Shown here: one piece after another, positions 56,135 through 64,000 of the stretch
How positions within the stretch are numbered: the stretch's first letter is position 1
Layout: each line of letters starts with the position of its first letter
Assembly: GCF_900601905.1 (NCBI RefSeq)
Contig: NZ_UWFA01000416.1
Span: 1-64,000 of the forward strand
Reading direction: 5' to 3'
DNA length: 64,000 nucleotides
Source of the DNA: Pseudomonas viridiflava
GTDB taxonomy: Bacteria > Pseudomonadota > Gammaproteobacteria > Pseudomonadales > Pseudomonadaceae
Position numbers and translations under genes: made by a program
The notes under the pieces: model-generated
Told to the model about the DNA's origin: nothing
Database searches by the model: none
The model's input: only the letters and a program-made list of their open reading frames with translations

Positions 56135-56555
56135 GAGTGCCTGATCTTCCTGGAAGTAATACCGCACACAAATTCGGACGAACGCTGGCCGGTCTTCAAA
56201 AGCACGGCGCCAGTGATCACAGGCGCAATCAGCGCACTGTTCGGTGTTTATAAAAAAGGCATTGGAAGAGGGTAGGGCTGGCACGAACTGTGCCGTTCGT
56301 TAAATCACTGGTGGGTGCTCGCTTGTCCATAAACGAATACGCAAAAACCGCCTTCCAAAGGCTACGTAAAGCGCTTGCTGTCACGCGCCACTTGAATCCT
56401 GTTGGCGCTTGACCTGGCAAATGCTACGCAGGTGGCGCTGACGGGTATGTCCCCACTTATAGCGACATGGCGGAACTTAAAACCCGGTGTAAGTTCGCGC
56501 GGTAACGCGTTAGCTACGTTATGATCGTCGCCCCAAACCCACTCTCTGGATAGAC
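56135..56555. other. Divergent spacer between tssA and the two-component genes
   Basis: The 421-bp region has no convincing gene. It should hold the tssA and response-regulator promoters. I could not find a convincing sigma-54 (TGGCAC-N5-TTGCA) or sigma-70 site by eye. Confidence 0.5.
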
Positions 56556-57242
56556 ATGCATACCCCTGGCGAAAGCATGCCCATTCGTGTGGTATTGGTG
56601 GAAGACGACGTGACCTTTCAACAGGCGTTGCGCGACACACTTGCCGTAGCAGCGGATATCGAGTTGGTAACGGTGGCAGGAAACTGTGCCGAAGGAATGC
56701 GAGCCCTGGAGCTCCCTGCCGCTGATGTCCTGCTGGTGGATCTGGGCTTGCCTGATGGGTCAGGCATTGACGTGATTCGCGCTGCACATATCCGATGGCC
56801 AGATTGCAACATCATGGTCAGTACCGCATTTGGTGACGAGTTGCATGTCATGCAGTCCCTGGAGGCTGGTGCGTCCGGCTATCTGCTCAAAGACAGCACT
56901 CCTGCCAGCATCGCCTCTGAAATCCGGAGCCTGCATCAGGGCGGCAGTCCCATCAGTCCCTTAATTGCTCGCCAGATTCTCATGCGCTTTCGCGGGCAGG
57001 AAAAACAGCCGGCTACAGCGCCGGTTGCTGCGGATAAACCCCGGGCGCTCTTATCGGCTAGAGAACAGCAGGTGCTGGAATACATTACCAAGGGTTTTAC
57101 GGCGGAGGAGATCGCAGGTCTGATGTCGGTATCCAAGCACACCGTGCTGACTTTCGTGCGCCGTGTGTACAAGAAGCTGGAAGTGAGCTCCAAAACTCAA
57201 GCCATCTATGAGGCCCGTAGTCAGGGCTTACTGGGTGAATAG
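56556..57242 (+). CDS. NarL/LuxR-type response regulator
   Basis: The 228-residue protein has a receiver domain (about 8-125: VLVEDD, phospho-Asp in LLVDLGLPDGSG, conserved Thr/Ala region and Lys in LLKD) and a LuxR-type helix-turn-helix (about 165-225: LSAREQQVLEYITKGFTAEEIAGLMSVSKHTV). It is divergent from tssA and overlaps the kinase gene, so the two make a two-component pair. Control of the T6SS is suggested by position only. ATG 56577 is an alternative start. Confidence 0.9.
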   Translation: MHTPGESMPIRVVLVEDDVTFQQALRDTLAVAADIELVTVAGNCAEGMRALELPAADVLLVDLGLPDGSGIDVIRAAHIRWPDCNIMVSTAFGDELHVMQSLEAGASGYLLKDSTPASIASEIRSLHQGGSPISPLIARQILMRFRGQEKQPATAPVAADKPRALLSAREQQVLEYITKGFTAEEIAGLMSVSKHTVLTFVRRVYKKLEVSSKTQAIYEARSQGLLGE

Positions 57243-59142
57243 GCGATGGATCGTTTTGCTAATGACGTTCGGTTTGCCGGTCATCACTGGTCTTACCAGT
57301 GTTCAAGCTCAAGCAACTCTGCATTTGACCACTGCCGAGCTGTTGAGCACCCCAAGTCAGGGATTCTCCGCACCGCCATATGAAGTAGATGAGCGACATT
57401 TGTCGGGACAGTGGCAACCCGTTGAGTTACCTCACGCATTACCCCGAGAGCTAGGCCTGTCTGAAGAGAGTCATGACTCGCAAACAACACCCACGATAGT
57501 CAGTTGGTACCGCATACGTGTGCCAGCGCAGGCTGCCAGCAATGATTTGCGCACGTTGTATCTACCGCGCTGGAAGACCGATGGGCAACTGGCTGTCTAT
57601 GCCGATGGCCGTTTGCTTTATATGTCCAGTGGCAACGTGTACTGGAATGGCTGGAACATTCCTTTGCTGATACCACTGGAAGCCACGAGCAATTCCCATG
57701 CTCCGAGCGTCATCCTGTTGCGGATCGAGCGTCCACGCTTTTCCGGTGGAGGTATCTCTACCATCTGGGTCGAGGATAGCGACAGCCTGAACTGGCGTTA
57801 TCGAGTCCGCTACATGCTGCAGGTGGGCTTGCCTTATGCGGGAAGTACGGCATTCCTGGCCATCGGGATGTTTTCTTTTTTTGTATGGTGCTGGCTGCGT
57901 GTTGAAACTTCGTATCTGCTGTTCTTCTTTATTTCAGCCGCCTCGTTTATCCGTACCCTTCATTACTATGTCGGGGAAAACAAGCTGCCCATCTCTGAGG
58001 AGTGGTTTACCTGGCTGACCATCAACTCCCTGTTGTGGATGATTCTGGTCACTCATTTATTCCTCAATTATCTGCACCGGCGTCCTCAGCGCTGGCTCAA
58101 CGTGACGGTTTACCTGGCGATTTTGGGTGTCGGCGTCTTCACCCTGCCGGCGTTGTCAGATTTGCTCAATGCTTATGCCCTTGCACCGCTGACGTACTTG
58201 ATGCTCATAGTTGTCGGCTCACTGGTGGCCGGAGGCGGCCTGTGCCAATCCCGGCGCGTTCGCTCCCGGGATGGTTTGATTCTCAGCAGTTGGGCAGTGG
58301 TCGGGATGCTGTTCGGTTGCCATGACTGGGCCCTTCAGAACAACTTCTTGAGTATCGAAGATATCTACCTGGGGCCTTACAGTAATATTGGTGCTTTCCT
58401 GATCTGCATGCACATCATGTTTCGCCGCTACATGCAGGCCAATGAAAGCGTCCAGCAACTGAATGAAAGCCTGACGTTTCGCCTGCAGGAGCGTGAGGAC
58501 GAACTTAAACTAAGCCATCAGCTCCTGCGTGAGATCGAAAATCGGCAGATACTTAGCCGCGAGCGTCAACGGCTGATGCAGGATATGCACGATGGCATGG
58601 GCTCATCTCTCCTGGTTGCCTTGTTGTCAGCAGAGAAGGGCGAACTGGACTCAGCCATGCTCGCCGATGTTCTCAAAACCTGCATTGATGACCTCAAGTT
58701 GACTATCGATTCCATGGAACCTGTCGAGGCGGACCTGCTTTTGCTGTTGGCCACCTTGCGATTCCGTTTGACGCCCCGCCTGGAGGGCGCCGGAATTACA
58801 CTGCGCTGGGACATTAAGAACGTTCCTGCGCTGGAATGGCTCGATCCGCGTAACGCCTTGCACATTCTGCGTATCCTGCAGGAAGCCTTCTCCAACATCA
58901 TCAAACACACCCAGGCCACGGAAATTCGCGTCGCCACATCATGCGATGACGAGTATGTCAGAGTTATCGTGACCGATAACGGACAAGGTTTTTCGGTACA
59001 ACCGGTTACGGCTGGCAAAGGGAAAGGGTTGAGCAACCAGTTGAGCCGCGCTAATTCGATTGGCGCGAAGATTAAGATCTACTCCAGTGAAAGTGGGACA
59101 TGCTTGACATTGGTGATGCCTATCAAGGGGGTGAATCATTAG
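57235..59142 (+). CDS. 7TM-type sensor histidine kinase
   Basis: The protein of about 635 residues has a signal peptide (ending VQAQA), a periplasmic domain (about 27-190), seven hydrophobic helices (about 195-405), a coiled coil, a HisKA_3-type dimerisation segment with phospho-His in LMQDMHDGMGSS, and an ATPase domain (N-box ILQEAFSNIIKH, then VTDNGQGF and GKGLSNQL). The GTG at 57235 puts RR right after the start of a normal signal peptide and has AGGG 8 nt upstream; the ATG at 57208 would add 9 residues. The gene overlaps the response regulator by 8 bp. The signal is unknown. Confidence 0.88.
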   Translation: MNRRWIVLLMTFGLPVITGLTSVQAQATLHLTTAELLSTPSQGFSAPPYEVDERHLSGQWQPVELPHALPRELGLSEESHDSQTTPTIVSWYRIRVPAQAASNDLRTLYLPRWKTDGQLAVYADGRLLYMSSGNVYWNGWNIPLLIPLEATSNSHAPSVILLRIERPRFSGGGISTIWVEDSDSLNWRYRVRYMLQVGLPYAGSTAFLAIGMFSFFVWCWLRVETSYLLFFFISAASFIRTLHYYVGENKLPISEEWFTWLTINSLLWMILVTHLFLNYLHRRPQRWLNVTVYLAILGVGVFTLPALSDLLNAYALAPLTYLMLIVVGSLVAGGGLCQSRRVRSRDGLILSSWAVVGMLFGCHDWALQNNFLSIEDIYLGPYSNIGAFLICMHIMFRRYMQANESVQQLNESLTFRLQEREDELKLSHQLLREIENRQILSRERQRLMQDMHDGMGSSLLVALLSAEKGELDSAMLADVLKTCIDDLKLTIDSMEPVEADLLLLLATLRFRLTPRLEGAGITLRWDIKNVPALEWLDPRNALHILRILQEAFSNIIKHTQATEIRVATSCDDEYVRVIVTDNGQGFSVQPVTAGKGKGLSNQLSRANSIGAKIKIYSSESGTCLTLVMPIKGVNH

Positions 59143-59194
59143 ATAACCGCTTTATCTCCCAGTCTGTTGACGTCTGTGCCAGTGTGTTCGGCGT

Positions 59195-59410
59195 GCAGAC
59201 ATATGACGACAGATAATGCCACCCTGTTTGACAACGCAGACGGAGCTTGCCGGGCAATACGTCCGATCATCAACGGTTATTTGCAGAAAAAAGGATTGTC
59301 GTTATGCCAGGACACTATCGTCGACGCGTCCATTATTCATGCACCCCGCTCGACCAAGAACAAAGACGGCAAGCGCGATCCCGAGATGCATCAGACCAGG
59401 AAAGTTACTC
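59195..59410 (+). pseudogene. IS5-family transposase fragment
   Basis: About 65 codons resemble the DDE transposase of IS5-type elements, including IVDASIIHAPRSTKNKDGKRDPEMHQTRK with the catalytic Asp (VDA) region. The rest of the gene, both ends and any terminal repeats are missing. It is a scar at the left edge of the accessory island. Confidence 0.75.
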
Positions 59411-59574
59411 ATCGCTGCGCGGCAAGTATTCAACAGGTTTAAAGCGATGTTCAGCAGAAAATAAATGACCACCAGACGGAGATCGGCTCGCAAATCCCTA
59501 TTCGAATACTCAGCCCGCGAATTCACCATGGCTGGCATACCCCTCCAATCCCACCTACCGTCATCGAGGACAAT

Positions 59575-60558
59575 ATGGTCATTCACTATAGTGATGATTT
59601 TGTATACGCAAAACACCGCGTGACCCTGCCTAACCGGAAGCAAGTCTGGCGGACTACATGGGTTAAAGCTCGGCTGATCAGGCGCAAAAAGACAAAGTAT
59701 CGGACAGTCGCCGCCAACCCGCTCAGCGGCGACATTCATTCCCACCTGAATGATCTCGGAGAAACGGAACTGGCTCGAATAGGCTTCGATAACGGCCATC
59801 TGATTGCACTGGAACTGGGCGGTCCGAACCTGGGTTTCAATATAGTGCCCATGTTTTCGTATTTCAATCAGGTCAAGTATCGCGCGTTGGAAAACCTAAT
59901 ATTTTCGGATGCCAGCGTGACCCATATGAAGGTGGACATTATCTACCGAGATAAGTCTTCGGCCATTCCCGAAACATTTCTAATTACGCTTACCAATGTC
60001 CTTGGTAAAACGCTCATCCTTCCGCCATCTACAATGGTCCAACATGCTGCCAGCGTCTATGCCCCAGCCTCCGATAATGAATGGCCGAAGCTATGCAAAA
60101 CCATTCGCGATCATTTTCCTGAAAGCAAAGATCATGAACGACCTTATGCCTTCATGGATGCGCTTCGCCCAGCGTTGGGGCTGTCGCAGCCGCAGAAGAC
60201 TACCGATTTTTCCGCAACAGAGCGGCGTTGCATCTACTACGCGAACTCTCTGTATTCCAAACAGCAAGGCCATGAAGCGTTTTTGATGTCAGACCTACCA
60301 CTGACCTCCGACCCGTTTGCCACGCTCGTTGAAATGGGGGGCAACAATCGCCCGCAGGTCGACCACATTCTTGCAAAGTCGTGGGGTGGTCCCAACAGCT
60401 TTGCCAACGCGCAACTCATCAGTAAATACGCGAACAATCAGAAAAAAAACTCGGTCACAGCCCAGCAACGCGACGCGGCAATGGCCGGTGTTCGACGGTC
60501 TAAACGGCTGTTGTCCAACGAACCGACAGATGCAAAAAAAATCAAGACCCACGAGTGA
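59575..60558 (+). CDS. Protein with two nuclease-like motifs (DNA/RNA endonuclease-type and HNH-type)
   Basis: The 327-residue protein has an N-terminal segment like non-specific DNA/RNA endonucleases (FDNGHLIALELGG, residues 71-83, with DNGH where the family has DRGH). Its C-terminal HNH-like motif is VDHILAKSWGGPNSFANAQLI (about 265-285). The end is basic (RRSKRLL.. DAKKIKTHE). GAGGA lies 4 nt before the ATG. The same frame stays open upstream to 59443 with coding-like composition, so this may be the 3' part of a longer toxin cut by the IS5 event. It could be a secreted nuclease effector; no immunity gene is recognised. Confidence 0.65.
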   Translation: MVIHYSDDFVYAKHRVTLPNRKQVWRTTWVKARLIRRKKTKYRTVAANPLSGDIHSHLNDLGETELARIGFDNGHLIALELGGPNLGFNIVPMFSYFNQVKYRALENLIFSDASVTHMKVDIIYRDKSSAIPETFLITLTNVLGKTLILPPSTMVQHAASVYAPASDNEWPKLCKTIRDHFPESKDHERPYAFMDALRPALGLSQPQKTTDFSATERRCIYYANSLYSKQQGHEAFLMSDLPLTSDPFATLVEMGGNNRPQVDHILAKSWGGPNSFANAQLISKYANNQKKNSVTAQQRDAAMAGVRRSKRLLSNEPTDAKKIKTHE

Positions 60559-60928
60559 GCCCGGCCTCAGTTGGAATATAAACGCAGCCTGAAAGAGGGT
60601 TTTCACCCGGCTGGGCCGAGAGCTGCCTCGTGGCAGCTGATGGTCGCCGGGTTATGTTCTCGCTATCGCATCATCTTCTGAGAAGCGCGACGTCTGTAAT
60701 CGGCGAGGCTGCAAATCCAAACAGCGCGACTGCTTCAAGAATAAGCGCTGTGAGGCGGTTTGCGTCGGATAGCAGCCACCTGTCTTTTTAACTCCCTTAT
60801 TCGAGCATCTTGCTGGCCGTCGAGACTTTATTTGGAGAAGTCTTTGTGATATCAGATTGATATCGCATGGATCGCGTACTCTTTTCAAATCCCCATGCGC
60901 CTTCCTCAAACCGCACGGGAGTGAGCTC
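60559..60928. other. Spacer with a small hairpin
   Basis: The 370-bp region has no confident gene. AGCTGCC (60621-60627) and GGCAGCT (60632-60638) form a hairpin after the nuclease gene, without a U-run. The DNA just before 60,929 should hold the promoter of the next three genes. Confidence 0.5.
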
Positions 60929-62125
60929 ATGGACACTTGGAACTGGATCAAGGACAGAGCAGATGACAGCTGGATCGTGATCAAGAATGGGGCCGACCAC
61001 GTATGGATCGGCATCGATGACGCGGCCTGCGGTTGGGGTGAATTCTTCACGGGCAGTCGCAAGGCCAAAGTAGAGGCAGCCCAGCACCGCTTCGAATACA
61101 TGATCGAGGATATCCAGGCTCTGTCGGCGCTGGTCAACGTGATGGCTGACAGTCATCGCCAAGTCATCCAGGCTTTGGCCGATCAAGCGCGGATCTTCGG
61201 CGAATTGTTCGGTTTCGATCCGCGCGACCCGCAAATAGACGTGCTGCGCGTGACCAGTGCAGCCTCTGGTGTACTGGGCACTGCTGCAGGCCTGACCTCC
61301 GCCGGCGCACTAGCCTTTGCGGGCGCGGCGCGGGTCTGGGCGATGCTGGCGCCGGCGCGTATCGGCGCCCAAGCGGCCTCTACCGAATTGCTGGTGGCGG
61401 GCAATGTGATACGTATCGGCACCACTGCAGCCGAGACCGCCAGCTTGGTCGTCAGCAGCGGAACGCTGGTCACCAGTGTCGCTTCGCGGGCCCTCAGCTT
61501 CGCTTTGGCGGCTGGCAAGGCGGCGCTGGTTACCACGGTCATTACCACTGTGCTGCAAAGCGTGCTGCAAGGCCTTGAAATCGCGGCGCTGAGGCGCGAG
61601 GCGCTACGCATTGAGGGCGAGGTCGACAAACTCAAGGGCTTGCTGCACGACATGGCTGGCGAAGTCTCAGGGTTAGTGCGTGAACTTCGGGGTACCTACG
61701 AAAGCTTGAGCAGCCTGGAAGGTGGCTGCCACGTGGTGATCGACAGCGCAAGCGGACGGCGTATCGAGCTGGACACCTTTTTTGAACGGATTGAGCGTCT
61801 GCTGCCGTTGATTGAGGAACAGGGTTCTGAGAGCCGCGACCCATTCCATAGCCTGCGCGACAAACTCGACGCCGACCATCACGCCATTCGCGACACCCTG
61901 TTGGGCGCGATCAGCGCGAACATCATTGCCCTTGGCACCGCTAAGGATACGGTTGCTCGTGCCGCCGCCGGCCTGCGCGCTGGCGTACCGCTGGCGCAGG
62001 CTCAGGCGATTTTCCCTTTACCAATGGAACTGCTGGAAAAAATCGCCCGCTTCGTTGCAGACCAATCGGGCGAGCCGCGGCTGGTGATCAGCGGCGGCGG
62101 CCAGTTCGACATCATGCCGGTCTGA
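60929..62125 (+). CDS. Helical protein with central hydrophobic region, paralog 1 of a three-gene cassette
   Basis: No family is recognised in this 398-residue protein. The N-terminal helices are Trp-rich (MDTWNWIKDRADDSWIVI), a helical stretch runs to about 95, hydrophobic segments lie at about 108-140 and 175-222, and coiled-coil helices follow (223-275, 300-385). No signal peptide is seen. GGAG lies 7 nt before the ATG. Residues 104-225 align with the next protein at shared points (DVLR, AR-WA-L-PAR, TTAAE, a V-T--LQ-VL-G-E-A pattern). This layout resembles alpha-helical pore-forming toxin subunits, but the similarity is architectural only. Confidence 0.7.
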   Translation: MDTWNWIKDRADDSWIVIKNGADHVWIGIDDAACGWGEFFTGSRKAKVEAAQHRFEYMIEDIQALSALVNVMADSHRQVIQALADQARIFGELFGFDPRDPQIDVLRVTSAASGVLGTAAGLTSAGALAFAGAARVWAMLAPARIGAQAASTELLVAGNVIRIGTTAAETASLVVSSGTLVTSVASRALSFALAAGKAALVTTVITTVLQSVLQGLEIAALRREALRIEGEVDKLKGLLHDMAGEVSGLVRELRGTYESLSSLEGGCHVVIDSASGRRIELDTFFERIERLLPLIEEQGSESRDPFHSLRDKLDADHHAIRDTLLGAISANIIALGTAKDTVARAAAGLRAGVPLAQAQAIFPLPMELLEKIARFVADQSGEPRLVISGGGQFDIMPV

Positions 62126-62168
62126 CGCCGGCATTCGTTGCAATAACCACAAGCAGAGGATGAGCTCA

Positions 62169-63344
62169 ATGGGTAACATTTTTTCTGATATCGGCGACAG
62201 CGTCGGAATAGGGCTGACCGATGCCAAGGACGGCATGCTGGAGGCGTTCAACGGTGATCGCCACGCCCGACTGGTGGCCGCGCAGCGCCAGTTGGAGCTT
62301 ATGGCTAAGGACCTTAGGGATACCCAGCCGATCTACAACGAGCTGAATCAGGCGTATTCCGAAGTACTGCAAACTCTGGTGATGCAGGCCGAGAAGTTCA
62401 AAGGCACCTTCGAGTTCCATGCTTCGGGCACGTTGGTCGATGTATTGCGCATGGCGTCTGCTATCGGATTTTCTATCAGCGCGGTCACCAGTGGCGTCTC
62501 CGCGATCACTTGGATACCCGGCAAAGTGCTCCAATACGGCGCGCGACTCTGGGCGTTGCTTTCCCCGGCCCGTACCACCTTGGCTGCTACCGAGGTCGAG
62601 ATGCTGGTGGTTAACATTGCGGCGCGTGGCGCCACCACAGCTGCTGAAAGCGCCACCACCGTCAGCTCGGCGCTGCGCATCGGCACTGGCCTGGCCAAGT
62701 TCGGCGCGCAAGTGGGCAAGATCACGCTGCTGCTTGGCCTGGTGACCACGCTGTTCCAAGTGGTGCTAGGGGGGGTTGAGGTCGCGCATATTCGCAATGC
62801 GCAGAAGGAAATCGACGGCCACATGGAAGAGCTCAAGAAGCTGCTGCCTGATTTACAGAAAGAGTTCGACGCCATCGTGGTCACGCTCCAGCAGACCTAC
62901 GAGCAGCTGGTGCCACTGGTAGACGGCAAGCACGTGCTGCTTATCTGCGAAGGCACAAAGCAGAAACGCGTCTGCCTGGAAGATTTTTTTTACGATATCC
63001 GCAGCGTCACCCAGGCCATTTTGGACCAGGGGCACGAAGACATGACCGCTTTCCAAGCCTTGCGCGCGAGGCTGTCGGCCAATAACGCGCTGATACGCAC
63101 CACCCTGGTACCGAAGATAAACGCCTTGACCATCGACGTCAGCACGCTCGGCCAAAAGGTGTTGATCGCCTTCAATGCCCTGAGCAACGGCGTGCCACTG
63201 GTAGTGGTCGAGACCTTTGCCGGGCTCGAGAAGGAGCTTTTGGTGCAGCTGGATACGTTCCGCCTGGAGAACCATGGCAACGGCAAGCAGCCCAAACTGC
63301 AACTGGCCGGCGATGGCACGCTGAGTATCGGTGTCGCGGCCTAA
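62169..63344 (+). CDS. Helical protein with central hydrophobic region, paralog 2
   Basis: The 391-residue protein has the same plan as its upstream neighbour. N-terminal helices (MGNIFSDIGDSVGIGL), hydrophobic segments at about 95-132 (SAIGFSISAVTSGVSAI) and 183-206 (ITLLLGLVTTLFQVVLGGVE), then long coiled-coil helices. There are two Cys near 285-295. The start at 62169 has AGAGG 9 nt upstream; an ATG at 62160 touches that site. The gap to the previous gene is 43 bp, so co-transcription is likely. Function is unknown. Confidence 0.7.
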   Translation: MGNIFSDIGDSVGIGLTDAKDGMLEAFNGDRHARLVAAQRQLELMAKDLRDTQPIYNELNQAYSEVLQTLVMQAEKFKGTFEFHASGTLVDVLRMASAIGFSISAVTSGVSAITWIPGKVLQYGARLWALLSPARTTLAATEVEMLVVNIAARGATTAAESATTVSSALRIGTGLAKFGAQVGKITLLLGLVTTLFQVVLGGVEVAHIRNAQKEIDGHMEELKKLLPDLQKEFDAIVVTLQQTYEQLVPLVDGKHVLLICEGTKQKRVCLEDFFYDIRSVTQAILDQGHEDMTAFQALRARLSANNALIRTTLVPKINALTIDVSTLGQKVLIAFNALSNGVPLVVVETFAGLEKELLVQLDTFRLENHGNGKQPKLQLAGDGTLSIGVAA

Positions 63345-63368
63345 TAGGTCTTTTCGGAGGTACGAGCT

Positions 63369-64000
63369 TTGATCAATTTCAGTGATATCACCACCGCCGC
63401 AGAAGACCTTGTGCAGGGCTTCGGCGAGGCGCTGCAGCCCACTCGTGCCCGTGCTTTGGAGCAGGCCGCACGGCGCCTGGACAACTTGCATGAAGACATC
63501 GTCGAGGCCAGCCAGTTTCTCGACAATGCTGCGCTAATGTTGCATCAGGTAGCCGATCAGATCGCATTGGAGGTGCGCGACCTCAACCGGATACTGCCCG
63601 CAAACGAACGCAGCAGGCACGTACCAGTAGACGCGTTACGTAGCTTGCGCAAGGGAGTGAACACTTTTCGCACCATCTTCAGGACAGTGGGCTGGGCCAG
63701 TACAGGCGGGGCCTACGTTGCCGAACTGAGCCTACTGTCGGTCAGCCGCATTCTGAGCACGGCCAAGCCCGTACACGACGGCATCGAGATGGTGCGCCTA
63801 GGCATGGTCGCCAGCCCGATGATGAACAGCGTCATGGTGACGGGCCGTGCGGCGACCATCGCTCGGCTTACCCGCTGCGCCCAGGTATTCGGCAAGGTCG
63901 CGGCGATGCTGGGTGTGGTGGTCAACATCTGCGATGTAATTTTGCGCACCAAAGCCGTGGCAGATATGCGCAGCTATAAAGCGCATATCCACGGGGAACT
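63369..64000 (+). CDS. Third helical protein of the cassette (partial, runs off the window)
   Basis: GGAGG sits 8 nt before a TTG at 63369, and the frame is open for 210 codons to the window edge. The visible part is helical with heptad-like stretches (ALEQAARRLDNLHEDIVEAS) and hydrophobic segments (GWASTGGAYVAELSLLSV; GKVAAMLGVVVNICDVIL). It begins 24 bp after the previous stop and shares its overall plan, though direct sequence similarity is weaker. It is probably the third member of one operon. Confidence 0.7.
   Translation, partial: MINFSDITTAAEDLVQGFGEALQPTRARALEQAARRLDNLHEDIVEASQFLDNAALMLHQVADQIALEVRDLNRILPANERSRHVPVDALRSLRKGVNTFRTIFRTVGWASTGGAYVAELSLLSVSRILSTAKPVHDGIEMVRLGMVASPMMNSVMVTGRAATIARLTRCAQVFGKVAAMLGVVVNICDVILRTKAVADMRSYKAHIHGE

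Noticed and set aside
56362..56787. 141-codon - strand frame upstream of tssA
   Set aside because: It overlaps the response-regulator start and has shadow-like composition.
60652..61137. - strand frame at the start of the helical cassette
   Set aside because: It is antisense to the first cassette gene, with no ribosome site or family.
1..64000. CRISPR arrays, rRNA and tRNA genes
   Set aside because: No regularly spaced repeats of CRISPR type and no recognisable tRNA cloverleaf or rRNA sequence were found on reading both strands by eye.

Overview
The window looks like a high-GC Pseudomonas chromosome (fluorescens/syringae-type gene content and codon use). This is judged from protein resemblance and GC-rich third positions; no rRNA or tRNA is present to confirm it. 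It contains four blocks.

(1) 1-22,955, a hydroxamate siderophore locus. On the + strand: the 3' part of a large NRPS (A-T-E / C-A-T / C-A-T-E, no thioesterase), a free-standing HSL-type alpha/beta hydrolase, an ornithine/lysine N-hydroxylase, an AlcB/IucB-type acetyltransferase and a FhuF ferric-siderophore reductase. On the - strand: FhuC ATPase, a peptide-type ABC exporter, an STN-bearing TonB-dependent receptor, a Tat-type FhuD binding protein and a fused FhuB permease. The inferred path is: N-hydroxylation and acetylation of ornithine, peptide assembly, export, uptake through the receptor and FhuBCD, and release of iron by FhuF. Two Fur-like sites and several hairpin terminators fit iron control.

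(2) 23,000-28,490, a patchwork: a small lipoprotein, a secreted hydrolase with a Cys at the nucleophile position, and a LysR gene cut by a prophage remnant. The remnant keeps a HeH/LEM-like tail, a DnaT-like gene, a head-tail-type gene, a truncated gp10-like gene and a backward-facing cargo-like gene. About 1 kb of nearly gene-free DNA follows.

(3) 28,494-59,142, a type VI secretion system. The order in the - direction is tssA-B-C-hcp-tagJ-tssE-F-G-clpV-[candidate effector]-[DUF4280 PAAR-like]-vgrG-tagH-tssK-L-M-tagF, with pppA (+) and ppkA (-) beyond it. It carries the threonine-phosphorylation control set (PpkA/PppA/TagF/TagH). No tssJ or tagQRST is visible. PpkA carries a periplasmic Cache-type sensor and a HAMP segment. 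A LuxR-type response regulator and a 7TM-type histidine kinase diverge from tssA.

(4) 59,150-64,000, an accessory island: an IS5-family transposase scar, a protein with two nuclease-like motifs that may be the 3' remnant of a larger toxin, and three consecutive genes for alpha-helical proteins with central hydrophobic segments. The first two of these are clearly paralogous. This last cassette, which runs off the window, is the best candidate for an undescribed system, possibly a multi-component pore former.
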